Source: Oscillospiraceae bacterium (GTDB lineage Bacteria; Bacillota; Clostridia; Oscillospirales; Ruminococcaceae). Taken from it: a DNA stretch of 64,000 nt. Of this stretch, positions 51,276 to 59,868 are shown piece after piece. The stretch's first letter is position 1, and the number at the start of each line of letters is the position of its first letter. A program made the position numbers and the translations under genes. The stretch lies in the NCBI GenBank assembly GCA_900768995.1, contig CAAGEZ010000024.1:21105-85104 (forward strand), read 5' to 3'. The notes below the pieces were generated by a model. That model did not search any database. It saw only the letters and a list, made by a program, of their open reading frames with translations, and was not told the origin of the DNA.

Positions 51276-54200
51276 ATGAAAATGAAAGAAAAGCTTGCGG
51301 TCATAAGATTTTTTCTGAAAGAAAACACCAAGGGCGGAGTCACGGTATTTATCTGCCTGATTCTTATTCCCGTGCTTATGTTTACGGGGCTGATGATAGA
51401 TTTTGCAAGGATAAAGCTGTATCACGCCGAGGCGGCTTCGGTTTCGGCAAGCTATGCGGACGCTATGCTCAGTCAGTATGATGAGATGCTGTATGATGTT
51501 TACGGACTGCTTGCTGTTACCCAGGACGAGGAGGCAATCAAGGCTCTTGATGTTATCAGGGAATATATGGCTTCCGCTTATGACCCGTCAAGCACGGGAA
51601 AGGTGACGAATGCTTCAAAGTCGGATCTTAAGTATCTCCCGAACAATGTTAACTTTATCGGTATGAACAACGCCGCTCTGGACAGTCTCTGGTCGCCCTA
51701 CGGCAACACAAAAATGGTGCTTTCAAGCGTGGCTGACAAGAAGAGCGGAAAGGACAACAGCCTTGCAAACAAGTATGTTTTTGCGGATCAGGTCTGTGAT
51801 TATATGAAGATAATCGGTCCTGTTGACCTGGCTTGGAATGGGATACTCGAAGCGACCGAAAGCGGAAAGAAAGCTAAGGAAAATGCAGAAATAATGCAGG
51901 AAAGAAGAGATGTTGATACAAAATACGATCAGCTTGACGGAAAGCTCAAGGAGCTTTACAGCGCATTGCTCCAATTGAACGAATGCAATATTTGGCAGAT
52001 ACCGAATGAGATCAACAGTTATATTACTGCGGACAATAATGTGATAGACCGTTATGATTTTATGTACAATAACTATATTGCTCTTGCAGGCGGCAAGTAT
52101 TTTCACAGTCTGTCAGGCTACAGCAAATCCGATAAGGACTGCAGGCTGGGTGTTATTTTTAACAACGCATTAAATGAGCTGAAAAAGGACAGCGGACTGT
52201 ACACTCAGTGGGTCGGAGAGATAATAGCGGGTACTGCTTCCGATAATCCCAAAAATTATTTATATCAGCTTTATTGTTATCGTGCTGCGATGAATGTTGA
52301 TTCTGAGGACGAGCTTAGGAATGTTTCATATAAAGATCCTGAAACAGGCTTGAGCCGTAAGCTTGGTAAAAATTCAAGCGGAGATATTAAGATTGATTAT
52401 TCAGGACCTCGTATTTCATTTAAAATATATATAAATGAATATAAAAATGAGGTCAATCAAAAATACAACGAATGGCATTCTCAGCTTGTGGAAACAAGCA
52501 GGGACAGGTCGCTTGCAGTAAGTCTTAAAAATGTTATTGACCTTCTTGGCGGAGGCACTAACCTCTTGGGCGAATCATATGAAGGAATAAATACAATTGC
52601 AGGCTCGGCGGATAAAATGCGCAGTGATTTTGTGGAAAACTGCAAAAGCAAACCCGATAATGAAATGGCTGCGGGTCTTGCGGAGGAATACAGCTTTTCA
52701 AAAGAAGATTCGGACGAAATAAAATTTGTGGGCGAATTTGACTACAATTGGCTGAAAGAGAAATATACGAACAACTGGAAATTTTTAAAAAAGCTTGATG
52801 AGTATGTGACTGCCGAACGTGATTATATAGTCGGAAGAATGGATCAGCTTTACAGTGATATATACGGTTCTGACGATAATCTTTCAAAATATCTTGATGA
52901 AAGAATAAAGGCTCTGGAGGACTATGGACGGGGTTTAAGTGACAATACGGAAAATGTAAAATGGAAGTTCAGTTCAAATAAATCAAACGAGCATTATCGG
53001 CTGTTTGAGATCGAGAAGGATAAATTATATTTTAAGGATCTTGATAAGCTTCAGAAAAACTTAAAAAATGAGAATGCCGAATGGTTCGATATAGTCAATA
53101 TAACTCCAAGTGCAGGTGATCCCGATTATCCCAAGTTGGTGCAAATTCTTGAAAAATGGTATGGCGCAAACGGTTCAAGCTCAAAGAAAGATGCCAAGAC
53201 AACTGTTTATAAAAATCTCTTGAAAAACCTTAAAGCTGCATTGACTGAGAACGGTGATGCGGGAAAAGCATTGATAGAAAGCTTCAAGGATGTAAGCATA
53301 CCGGAATGCTTCAATGCTAACGACAGTGATGAAAACGATAATGTAAAGGATCAAAATGCGGAAACTCTTTTCGGTGAAGAGGGAGATTTCAATACTTCGG
53401 TCACTGTTGACGGCACAAAAAGAAATACCGATTATTATATCACCAAGCTCCTTATGATGGATTACGACTGGAATTTTTTTGCGGGGGCAACATTCGGAAA
53501 AAATACGAGTGATACGGATAACAAGCTTAAAGGTATGACACTGAAAGGTGAGAAGATAACCGATAAGACAAATTACCTTGTCAATGAGATCAATGCAGAT
53601 AATGAAACAACTTTTTTGGGCGGAGCCGAACTGGAATACATTTACTGGGGAGACAGGAGCGCAAAAAATAATCTTACCGCAGTAAAAAATCAGATAACCA
53701 TAATAAGGGCAATCGAAAATTTCGCAAGCACATACAGCATAAGTGAGATAAATCAAGCCATCGGAATGATACGAAATGCACTTGCGGGAATACCCATAGC
53801 TGCCCTGATTGTTCCGCCGCTCATAAGAGCAGCAATTGCTATGGCTGAAACCTATATGGATCTGCAGGCTTTATATGAAGGCAAGAGTATTGCGCTGTAT
53901 AAAACCAAGATAGGTCATCTTACACTTATGAACAATGACAAGCTGAAAAAGATAATCGATGAAATGTTCACCACTGAGGAGAACGGCACATCACCCTTAG
54001 TAAAATCGGCTGACAGCAAAGACGATGATGAAACCATTATGTTCAATTACAGTCAGTTTGTCATACTATGCACGATGCTGTTTTGTGATACAGACACCAT
54101 AGTCGAGCGAACGCAGACGCTTGTGGAGCTGAATATGAATCTGAGACTGAGCAATAAAGACACGGTGAAAAATGCAAAAACGGCTGATGATCTGAAATTC

Positions 54201-54371
54201 AGACTAAATGATGCAAAGGTAACAGTGACCTCTGTCTGCACTATCGACAAGATGAATCTGCTGGTGCTTGGAGGAATTTTCAAAGATGAAACTGTTGAGG
54301 ATTATCTCTGCGGGGACAAAACGGAAATACTCAAAAACGGATTTTCATACACCGTTTCACGGTCATATTAA
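51276..54371 (+). CDS. Very large TadG/DUF5702-like pseudopilin
   Basis: This 1031-aa protein has an N-terminal TadG-type segment, NTKGGVTVFICLILIPVLMFTGLMIDFARIKLY (about 18-50), then a long extracellular part. That part includes alternating helices and Asp/Asn/Lys-rich stretches and a second hydrophobic segment near 850 (GIPIAALIVPPLIRAAIAMA). TadG is usually 400-600 aa and lacks such a size; the architecture fits DUF5702 proteins of Clostridia. The middle (about 52.2-54 kb) is more AT-rich than the surrounding genes. It probably sits at the pilus base or tip. ATG 51276 has AAGGGGG 9 nt upstream. Confidence 0.75.
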   Translation: MKMKEKLAVIRFFLKENTKGGVTVFICLILIPVLMFTGLMIDFARIKLYHAEAASVSASYADAMLSQYDEMLYDVYGLLAVTQDEEAIKALDVIREYMASAYDPSSTGKVTNASKSDLKYLPNNVNFIGMNNAALDSLWSPYGNTKMVLSSVADKKSGKDNSLANKYVFADQVCDYMKIIGPVDLAWNGILEATESGKKAKENAEIMQERRDVDTKYDQLDGKLKELYSALLQLNECNIWQIPNEINSYITADNNVIDRYDFMYNNYIALAGGKYFHSLSGYSKSDKDCRLGVIFNNALNELKKDSGLYTQWVGEIIAGTASDNPKNYLYQLYCYRAAMNVDSEDELRNVSYKDPETGLSRKLGKNSSGDIKIDYSGPRISFKIYINEYKNEVNQKYNEWHSQLVETSRDRSLAVSLKNVIDLLGGGTNLLGESYEGINTIAGSADKMRSDFVENCKSKPDNEMAAGLAEEYSFSKEDSDEIKFVGEFDYNWLKEKYTNNWKFLKKLDEYVTAERDYIVGRMDQLYSDIYGSDDNLSKYLDERIKALEDYGRGLSDNTENVKWKFSSNKSNEHYRLFEIEKDKLYFKDLDKLQKNLKNENAEWFDIVNITPSAGDPDYPKLVQILEKWYGANGSSSKKDAKTTVYKNLLKNLKAALTENGDAGKALIESFKDVSIPECFNANDSDENDNVKDQNAETLFGEEGDFNTSVTVDGTKRNTDYYITKLLMMDYDWNFFAGATFGKNTSDTDNKLKGMTLKGEKITDKTNYLVNEINADNETTFLGGAELEYIYWGDRSAKNNLTAVKNQITIIRAIENFASTYSISEINQAIGMIRNALAGIPIAALIVPPLIRAAIAMAETYMDLQALYEGKSIALYKTKIGHLTLMNNDKLKKIIDEMFTTEENGTSPLVKSADSKDDDETIMFNYSQFVILCTMLFCDTDTIVERTQTLVELNMNLRLSNKDTVKNAKTADDLKFRLNDAKVTVTSVCTIDKMNLLVLGGIFKDETVEDYLCGDKTEILKNGFSYTVSRSY

Positions 54372-54390
54372 AATCAAGGAAGTGATGAAT

Positions 54391-55212
54391 ATGAAAAGCG
54401 ACGAGAGGGGAGCAATGTTTGTGGAGGCGGCACTTGTTCTGCCGTTTTTTATGATAGCGGTGCTGTCATTTATTTCGCTTATTTCCCTTTACACCGTTCA
54501 TTCCAAGATGCAGTATGCCATTACTCAGACATCGAATGAGGTGGCGACATATTGTTATTTTTACAGCTACCTCGGTCTGCGCAATGTTAATGGTGAGGTG
54601 CAGGATATCAACAACAAAAATCTTACATCTACGGACAATGCTATCGGAAATATGATATCGATCATCGACACAAGTTCCTCCGTGATGGGTATGCTCTCAA
54701 GTGATGCGGATAATATCAAGAATGGGAATTTCAGCGACATTCAGAGCAGTGCGGATATATACTCGAAAAATTTCAATGATATCAAAGATAACGCTGAACA
54801 GCTTGCAAATTATACTCAGTCACTCCTTGATGACCCGAAGCTCATAATCAAATGGGTGCTGGGCTTCTGCACAAATTCCGCCATTGAAAACGGCAAGGCT
54901 GCCCTTGGGTCATATCTTTTATATCCGACACTGACTTACAAATATCTCGGTTATGAATCGGGGAAAGGCAGCAAGGACGAATTTCTGTCCAAAATGGGAA
55001 TATCTAATATGAGCTTTTCAAATTCGTCACTGCTCCCCGAGATAGACGGAAACAAGTCGCTGAATAACCGTGTTATCGATGTTATCGTTACATATGATTA
55101 CACGCTTCCCTTTTCAGTTCTGCCAAAGGAAGCAAGCACTTTCCACATAGTTCAGAGGGCGGTCAGCCTGAGCTGGGGAGACGGCGACGACACTTACAAA
55201 GCGCCTTCCTGA
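54391..55212 (+). CDS. TadE/TadG-like pseudopilin
   Basis: This 273-aa protein starts MKSDERGAMFVEAALVLPFFMIAVLSFISLI, the pseudopilin leader with a Glu five residues after the cleavage-type Gly. An external domain with VIVTYDYTLPFSVLP, typical of TadE, follows. It is the third pilin-like protein of the operon. ATG 54391 is 10 nt after AAGGA; ATG 54385 is an alternative. Confidence 0.8.
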   Translation: MKSDERGAMFVEAALVLPFFMIAVLSFISLISLYTVHSKMQYAITQTSNEVATYCYFYSYLGLRNVNGEVQDINNKNLTSTDNAIGNMISIIDTSSSVMGMLSSDADNIKNGNFSDIQSSADIYSKNFNDIKDNAEQLANYTQSLLDDPKLIIKWVLGFCTNSAIENGKAALGSYLLYPTLTYKYLGYESGKGSKDEFLSKMGISNMSFSNSSLLPEIDGNKSLNNRVIDVIVTYDYTLPFSVLPKEASTFHIVQRAVSLSWGDGDDTYKAPS

Positions 55213-55228
55213 TACACGGAGAAACGAT

Positions 55229-55876
55229 ATGAAAACATTTATTGTGATTCTGCTTTTTCTTGCTTATTATGTTTTGCTTCACTTTTGGGTATTTAGGATA
55301 TATAAAGATGATTCACCGTCATTTCCAAGGTGCCTGCTTTACAACAATATGATAGTCACGGCAGTGGGCTGCACGGGTATAGCTGCAATGGCTCTGAGCC
55401 TTGCACTGAGTTCTCAGACAGATGTGAGACTATTGCTGCTTTATTATCTCGGAATGCTGATGCTTTCCGTTCTTACGGTCACTGACCTGAAAGAAAAACG
55501 GATACCAAACAGGGTGCTGCTTATTATGCTTGGTGTATGGGCGGTGTATATCCTTGCGAATATGGCAGTTGATCTCAGCATTGCCCTGCGGCTTGCGGCA
55601 ATGGGGTTTGGCGGAATGATATTTAACGGCATCGTATTTATTATCGGGTACTTTCTGACCAAAAAGAAGCTTGGCGGCGGCGATGTAAAGCTTGCGGCTG
55701 TTCTGGGACTGTTTTTCACAACTGAAAAGTCCTTCGGCGTACTGCTTTATGGGCTGATATTGTGCAGTCTTGTTTCCGCAGGACTGCTCATTGCCAAAAA
55801 AACAAAAGCAGGTGCACAGATACCATTGTGCCCGTTCCTTTTGGCGGGAGCGGTAATAATGCTTCAGATAAATTAA
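55229..55876 (+). CDS. tadV: Prepilin peptidase, A24 family (TadV/CpaA-like)
   Basis: This 215-aa membrane aspartic protease has the two catalytic Asp residues in TDLKEKRIPN (about residue 86) and GGGDVKLAA (about 150). Seven hydrophobic segments are present, without the N-terminal methylase domain of PilD, as expected for TadV. It would process the pilin and pseudopilins encoded just upstream. Confidence 0.93.
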   Translation: MKTFIVILLFLAYYVLLHFWVFRIYKDDSPSFPRCLLYNNMIVTAVGCTGIAAMALSLALSSQTDVRLLLLYYLGMLMLSVLTVTDLKEKRIPNRVLLIMLGVWAVYILANMAVDLSIALRLAAMGFGGMIFNGIVFIIGYFLTKKKLGGGDVKLAAVLGLFFTTEKSFGVLLYGLILCSLVSAGLLIAKKTKAGAQIPLCPFLLAGAVIMLQIN

Positions 55877-55897
55877 TTTTCCGAAAGGCTGGGACAT

Positions 55898-57271
55898 ATG
55901 TCAAAATACAGATTTCTGCTGATAATCCCGTTTATTGCAATAATGCTCATTGCCTGGTACATCGTGGCATCAAACGACGGCACTAAGCTCAAAAAGCAGA
56001 GAGAACTGCTTGAGCTTGCCGCCGGGTATGCTGAGGACAAGGTGTATGTAAAGGCAATTCCTTTGGCGGTGGAAGCATATAATATTGATACCGAAATAAA
56101 GTTCACCGAGGTGGAGGATATCCTTATGGGATATTATCTTGACGGCGGATACACAGAGGAATATTACTCGATGATAAATGACCGCATAAACGGGGACAGA
56201 GCTGAAAGAGAGGAATACATAAGCCTTGCGGAATATTATTTCGGAGAAGAGGAAAGGGCAGGCGGACTTGCAGTTCTTGAAAAAGCGATACTCAAATATG
56301 ACAGTGACAAGCTGCCCGCATATTACGGAATAAAGGACCTTACGGGTGAGTACAGCGGCACTCTTTATTCCGATGAGCTTACGGAGCTGTATGAAAAAAA
56401 CAGATACAGCTTTTCACAGTCGATGTCAGGATTCAGTGAGCTTGGGGAGGCAGTGGGAAAATATATGACCGTAAAAGACGAAGAGACAGGTCTTTGGGCA
56501 TTGTATTCCTCTACGGGAAAGCGGCTTACCGACAGCGTATATTCCGAGGTGTCAAACATTTCAGATGATGGCTTTGCTTCTGTAAAGCTTGAAAATGAAT
56601 ATCTTCTTGTGGACATAAAGGGTGTGAGGTATGCACTTTGCAAAGACGATTCCGTTACGGGGCTTGTGAGGACCGAGGGACAGAACAAGTCCGTTGTTAT
56701 GTGCCGGGACGGGCTTATGCATATGGCGTCTGATATGCAGGTAGGCGAAAAGGGTTATGATTTCCTCGGAGCATCGTCGGAAGGATTCAGAGCTGTATGT
56801 GACGGCGGCGTGTGGAGACTGTCCGACGGAAAAGACACAAGGCTTTATATGGACTGTCAGGACATAAAGGTCAATGCATACGGCGAAGCGGCAGTCAGCG
56901 GAAGAGTGTTCATAAAAAATGATGGTGCCTACAGGCTTGCCGATCTGTCGGGAAATATTTACGACGGCATTTTTGAGGACGCAAAACCTTTCTGCTCAGG
57001 CGGACGGCTGGCGGCAGTAAAGCAGAACGGAAAATGGGGCTTTGCAGACAGATCAGGAAATATCGTTATTGAATGTATTTATGATGATACACAGTCATTC
57101 TGCGGAAAAAATGTTGGAACAGTCAGATGCGATGACGGTATGTGGCGGTTTATCGATGTCCGTGGAAATGTTATTGATGAATATGAATTTTTTGATGCAT
57201 ATGAGTTTGGCAGCAATATGGCGGCGGTAAAGGGACTTGAAGAAAAATGGTCCCTGATCACCGTAAACTGA
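55898..57271 (+). CDS. Membrane-anchored WG-repeat protein
   Basis: This 457-aa protein has one N-terminal transmembrane helix (about 5-24), an alpha-helical TPR-like region (about 30-170) and WG-type repeats (about 185-450). These have the recurring form GxWGFADRSGNIVIECIYDDTQSF and related units such as TGLWALYSSTGKRLTDSVYSEV. WG repeats form beta-propeller-like or solenoid domains of unknown function, often outside the cell. It lies between the peptidase and FHA genes in the same tight operon, perhaps linking pilus and signalling parts. Confidence 0.8.
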   Translation: MSKYRFLLIIPFIAIMLIAWYIVASNDGTKLKKQRELLELAAGYAEDKVYVKAIPLAVEAYNIDTEIKFTEVEDILMGYYLDGGYTEEYYSMINDRINGDRAEREEYISLAEYYFGEEERAGGLAVLEKAILKYDSDKLPAYYGIKDLTGEYSGTLYSDELTELYEKNRYSFSQSMSGFSELGEAVGKYMTVKDEETGLWALYSSTGKRLTDSVYSEVSNISDDGFASVKLENEYLLVDIKGVRYALCKDDSVTGLVRTEGQNKSVVMCRDGLMHMASDMQVGEKGYDFLGASSEGFRAVCDGGVWRLSDGKDTRLYMDCQDIKVNAYGEAAVSGRVFIKNDGAYRLADLSGNIYDGIFEDAKPFCSGGRLAAVKQNGKWGFADRSGNIVIECIYDDTQSFCGKNVGTVRCDDGMWRFIDVRGNVIDEYEFFDAYEFGSNMAAVKGLEEKWSLITVN

Positions 57272-57293
57272 TTATCCTGAAAGGAAGATATAT

Positions 57294-58595
57294 ATGAACA
57301 CTTTAGAACTGGAAAGCATATCCGAGGCAACGGGCAATTACCTTATCTACAACGCTGCCCCCGAGTATAATTTCGATAGGATAGCTGTAAAAATGCTGGC
57401 TTCCGATCTGCCTGCATTTCTTGCTCCTGTCAAAATAATGAACAAGTTTGACACCTGCGTTGTAAAGTATGATACAGGCAGCTACAAAAGCATTTCGTCC
57501 ATAAAAATGCGTATGAGCAAAAAGGAATGCTGCACACTGATCTATAATCTGCTTTACCCCATTATGACCTGCGGGGAATGGCTCCTTGATTATCACAAGC
57601 TTTGTTTTACAAAGGATTACATACTCTGCGACGCAAACACCTTCGAGGTAAGGTATATCTATATTCTTGAAAACAGTTTTTCAGTTTCCGATGACAGCAT
57701 TATGGATACGATACGCAGCATTTTCAGAAACACTGATATAATCGATGACAAGGATTTCAGGATAGATCTGCTTCAGGCGCTTCTTGATGAAGATTGCTCC
57801 GTGAACGGGCTTTTTGAAATGATAGAGGATATCAGAAAAAATATGAACGAAGCAGTTCCCGCAAGGGCGGCGTTCACTGAAGAGCACAGGTCAAATGTCA
57901 TTTCTGCGCCGAAACAGCGTGAAGCTGCGGCTGTACCTCCTGTCAGGGAAAGACCTGCACAGAATGATGCAAAAAATGGTCAGACTGCATCTCCTGTTTC
58001 CGAGCCTGCTCATTCTTCGCCTATATTTGATGAAGCTGATGATGATATGGAGAACCTTTTTTCAAGCCATAAAAAATCCCTCAAGCCTGCAAAAGCGCCA
58101 AAGGCAAAAACCAAACAGAAGTCGGATATTTTTGGCGGGCTTTTCGGCAAGGGAAAGTCTGCCAAAAAAGCTGATGACATATCTGCTCCAGAGGCGGCTG
58201 ACGATCACACTGTGATAATCGGTATGAGCGGGGACAATGAAACGCAGATTTTTGCGGCATTTTTGCAGCTTGAAAGCTCTGAGCTTACTGACTGCCCGCC
58301 CTCGCTGCCTCTTGATATCGGGGACGGCGGCACTGTGACCATAGGTAGAAAAAGCAGCAGCTCTGCAAATGCAAATGCCGATATCGAATTTCCCGCAGAC
58401 TGCATAAAAATAAGCCGCAGACACTGTAAAATAATGCTTGAAAACGGCATATACAGCATATGCGACCTTAACTCGGGCAACGGCACATATATTGACGGAC
58501 AGAAGGCTGAACCGGGGGTATGGAAGGAGATTAAAAACGGCAGCAGGATAATGTTCGGGAACAATGTTGCGGTGTATTCCTTGCAGATAAACTGA
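57294..58595 (+). CDS. DUF6382 plus FHA domain protein
   Basis: This 433-aa cytoplasmic protein has a DUF6382-like N-terminal domain (about 1-170: EATGNYLIYNAAPEYNFD, DYHKLCFTKDYILCD) and a Pro/Ala/Lys-rich linker (about 190-295, with KPAKAPKAKTKQKSDIFGGLFGKGK). A C-terminal FHA domain follows (about 340-425: VTIGRKSSSS, ISRRHCKIMLENG, DLNSGNGTYIDGQK). FHA domains bind phosphothreonine, so it is a likely substrate reader for the kinase downstream. Confidence 0.88.
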   Translation: MNTLELESISEATGNYLIYNAAPEYNFDRIAVKMLASDLPAFLAPVKIMNKFDTCVVKYDTGSYKSISSIKMRMSKKECCTLIYNLLYPIMTCGEWLLDYHKLCFTKDYILCDANTFEVRYIYILENSFSVSDDSIMDTIRSIFRNTDIIDDKDFRIDLLQALLDEDCSVNGLFEMIEDIRKNMNEAVPARAAFTEEHRSNVISAPKQREAAAVPPVRERPAQNDAKNGQTASPVSEPAHSSPIFDEADDDMENLFSSHKKSLKPAKAPKAKTKQKSDIFGGLFGKGKSAKKADDISAPEAADDHTVIIGMSGDNETQIFAAFLQLESSELTDCPPSLPLDIGDGGTVTIGRKSSSSANANADIEFPADCIKISRRHCKIMLENGIYSICDLNSGNGTYIDGQKAEPGVWKEIKNGSRIMFGNNVAVYSLQIN

Positions 58596-58611
58596 TAATG
58601 GGGGGAAATGT

Positions 58612-59334
58612 ATGACGTACTGCTGCGGCGGGATAAGCGATATCGGCAATTTCAGGGAAAATAATGAGGACAGTATCTACTGGGCAGAGAAAACTCTGGG
58701 AGGATATTCCGTATGCTTCGCTTCGGTGTGCGACGGTATAGGCGGAATGAAGGACGGCGAGATAGCTTCGGGAATGATATCAGATGCCCTTGCAGTATGG
58801 TTCGGGGCGCTTGAGGATTATTCGGGGGATTTTACAGCCCTGTGCAACTCCCTATTACAGATGATCTACAAGATAAACACCGCCATTATTGAAAAAACTC
58901 AGGTAGAGGATATCCAGACGGGTTCCACCATTGCGGCAGTCCTTGCGGCAGGCGATGATTATTTTGCTTTGAATGTGGGTGACAGTAGGATATATCACAT
59001 TTCGGGAAATGTATCACAGATATCAAAAGACGATGTGGTCATTGTAAATTCAAGCGGCAATGCTGTCAAGACCAAGCTTTCCCAGTGCATCGGAAATGAC
59101 ACGAACATATACATAAACACCGTGTCGGACAAGGTGAGCGGCGGAGATGCCTTTGTGATATGCTCGGACGGACTTTACAAGCACATTACCGACAGCAGGC
59201 TAAGGGCAGCTTCAAGGTGGATAAAAAATGAAAAGTGCTGCAAAAGAAATGCGGCGGCGATGATATCCCATGTCAAGAAAAAGGGCGAACGGGATAATAT
59301 CAGCGCTGTCATCGTCAAGTGCATCGGGCGGTAG
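58612..59334 (+). CDS. PP2C-family Ser/Thr phosphatase
   Basis: This 240-aa metal-dependent phosphatase has all main motifs: GNFRENNEDSIYW (Asp ligand), SVCDGIGGM, QTGSTIAAVLA, LNVGDSRIYHI, FVICSDGLYKHI and GERDNISAVIV. It is soluble and would reverse the action of the kinase encoded 0.5 kb downstream. It lies 16 nt after the DUF6382-FHA gene. Confidence 0.93.
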   Translation: MTYCCGGISDIGNFRENNEDSIYWAEKTLGGYSVCFASVCDGIGGMKDGEIASGMISDALAVWFGALEDYSGDFTALCNSLLQMIYKINTAIIEKTQVEDIQTGSTIAAVLAAGDDYFALNVGDSRIYHISGNVSQISKDDVVIVNSSGNAVKTKLSQCIGNDTNIYINTVSDKVSGGDAFVICSDGLYKHITDSRLRAASRWIKNEKCCKRNAAAMISHVKKKGERDNISAVIVKCIGR

Positions 59335-59337
59335 GAT

Positions 59338-59868
59338 ATGCATTTTTCGGAAGAGCAGAAGTTTATGATACTGATACTGCTTGTGATAATGATTTCGGCG
59401 GCTGCCATAGTTATTTTCATCAGGCAGAAAAAATACTGCCGCCGATATGATGAGCGGGAGGATATCTCGGAAAGCTGCGACACTTTTATATCGGGTGCAG
59501 AGGATATTACGGCAGAGCTGTATGACACGGCAGAATTATCTCAGGGGGAAGGATTTCATATTGTCCTTGTGAATAAAAAGAGCGGTGAAAAATACTCCGT
59601 GATATTGCATTCGCCCGCAAAAAACAGTATGGTCATCGGGCGAAGCAGAGAATGCGATGTGACTGTTTCGGGGGAAAGCTCCGTTTCCGCAAGACATTGC
59701 AGGCTTATCCTTGCTGGGAGCAGTATTCTTGCTGAGGATCTTGATTCGACCAATAAGACCTATTTGAACGGCAGACAAGTTCTCCAGCCCCAGCTTGTGA
59801 AAAGGGGAGATGTGCTCACCCTCGGACGTTCGGAGCTTGAGATAGCTGTTTTGGAGGAGGAAAAATAA
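59338..59868 (+). CDS. Membrane-anchored FHA-domain protein
   Basis: This 176-aa protein has an N-terminal helix (about 8-26, FMILILLVIMISAAAIVIFI), an acidic linker and an FHA domain (about 75-165: MVIGRSRECDVTVSG, SVSARHCRLILAG, LDSTNKTYLNGRQV). It could tether phosphorylated partners at the membrane. It starts 3 nt after the phosphatase stop and directly abuts the kinase gene. Confidence 0.9.
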   Translation: MHFSEEQKFMILILLVIMISAAAIVIFIRQKKYCRRYDEREDISESCDTFISGAEDITAELYDTAELSQGEGFHIVLVNKKSGEKYSVILHSPAKNSMVIGRSRECDVTVSGESSVSARHCRLILAGSSILAEDLDSTNKTYLNGRQVLQPQLVKRGDVLTLGRSELEIAVLEEEK

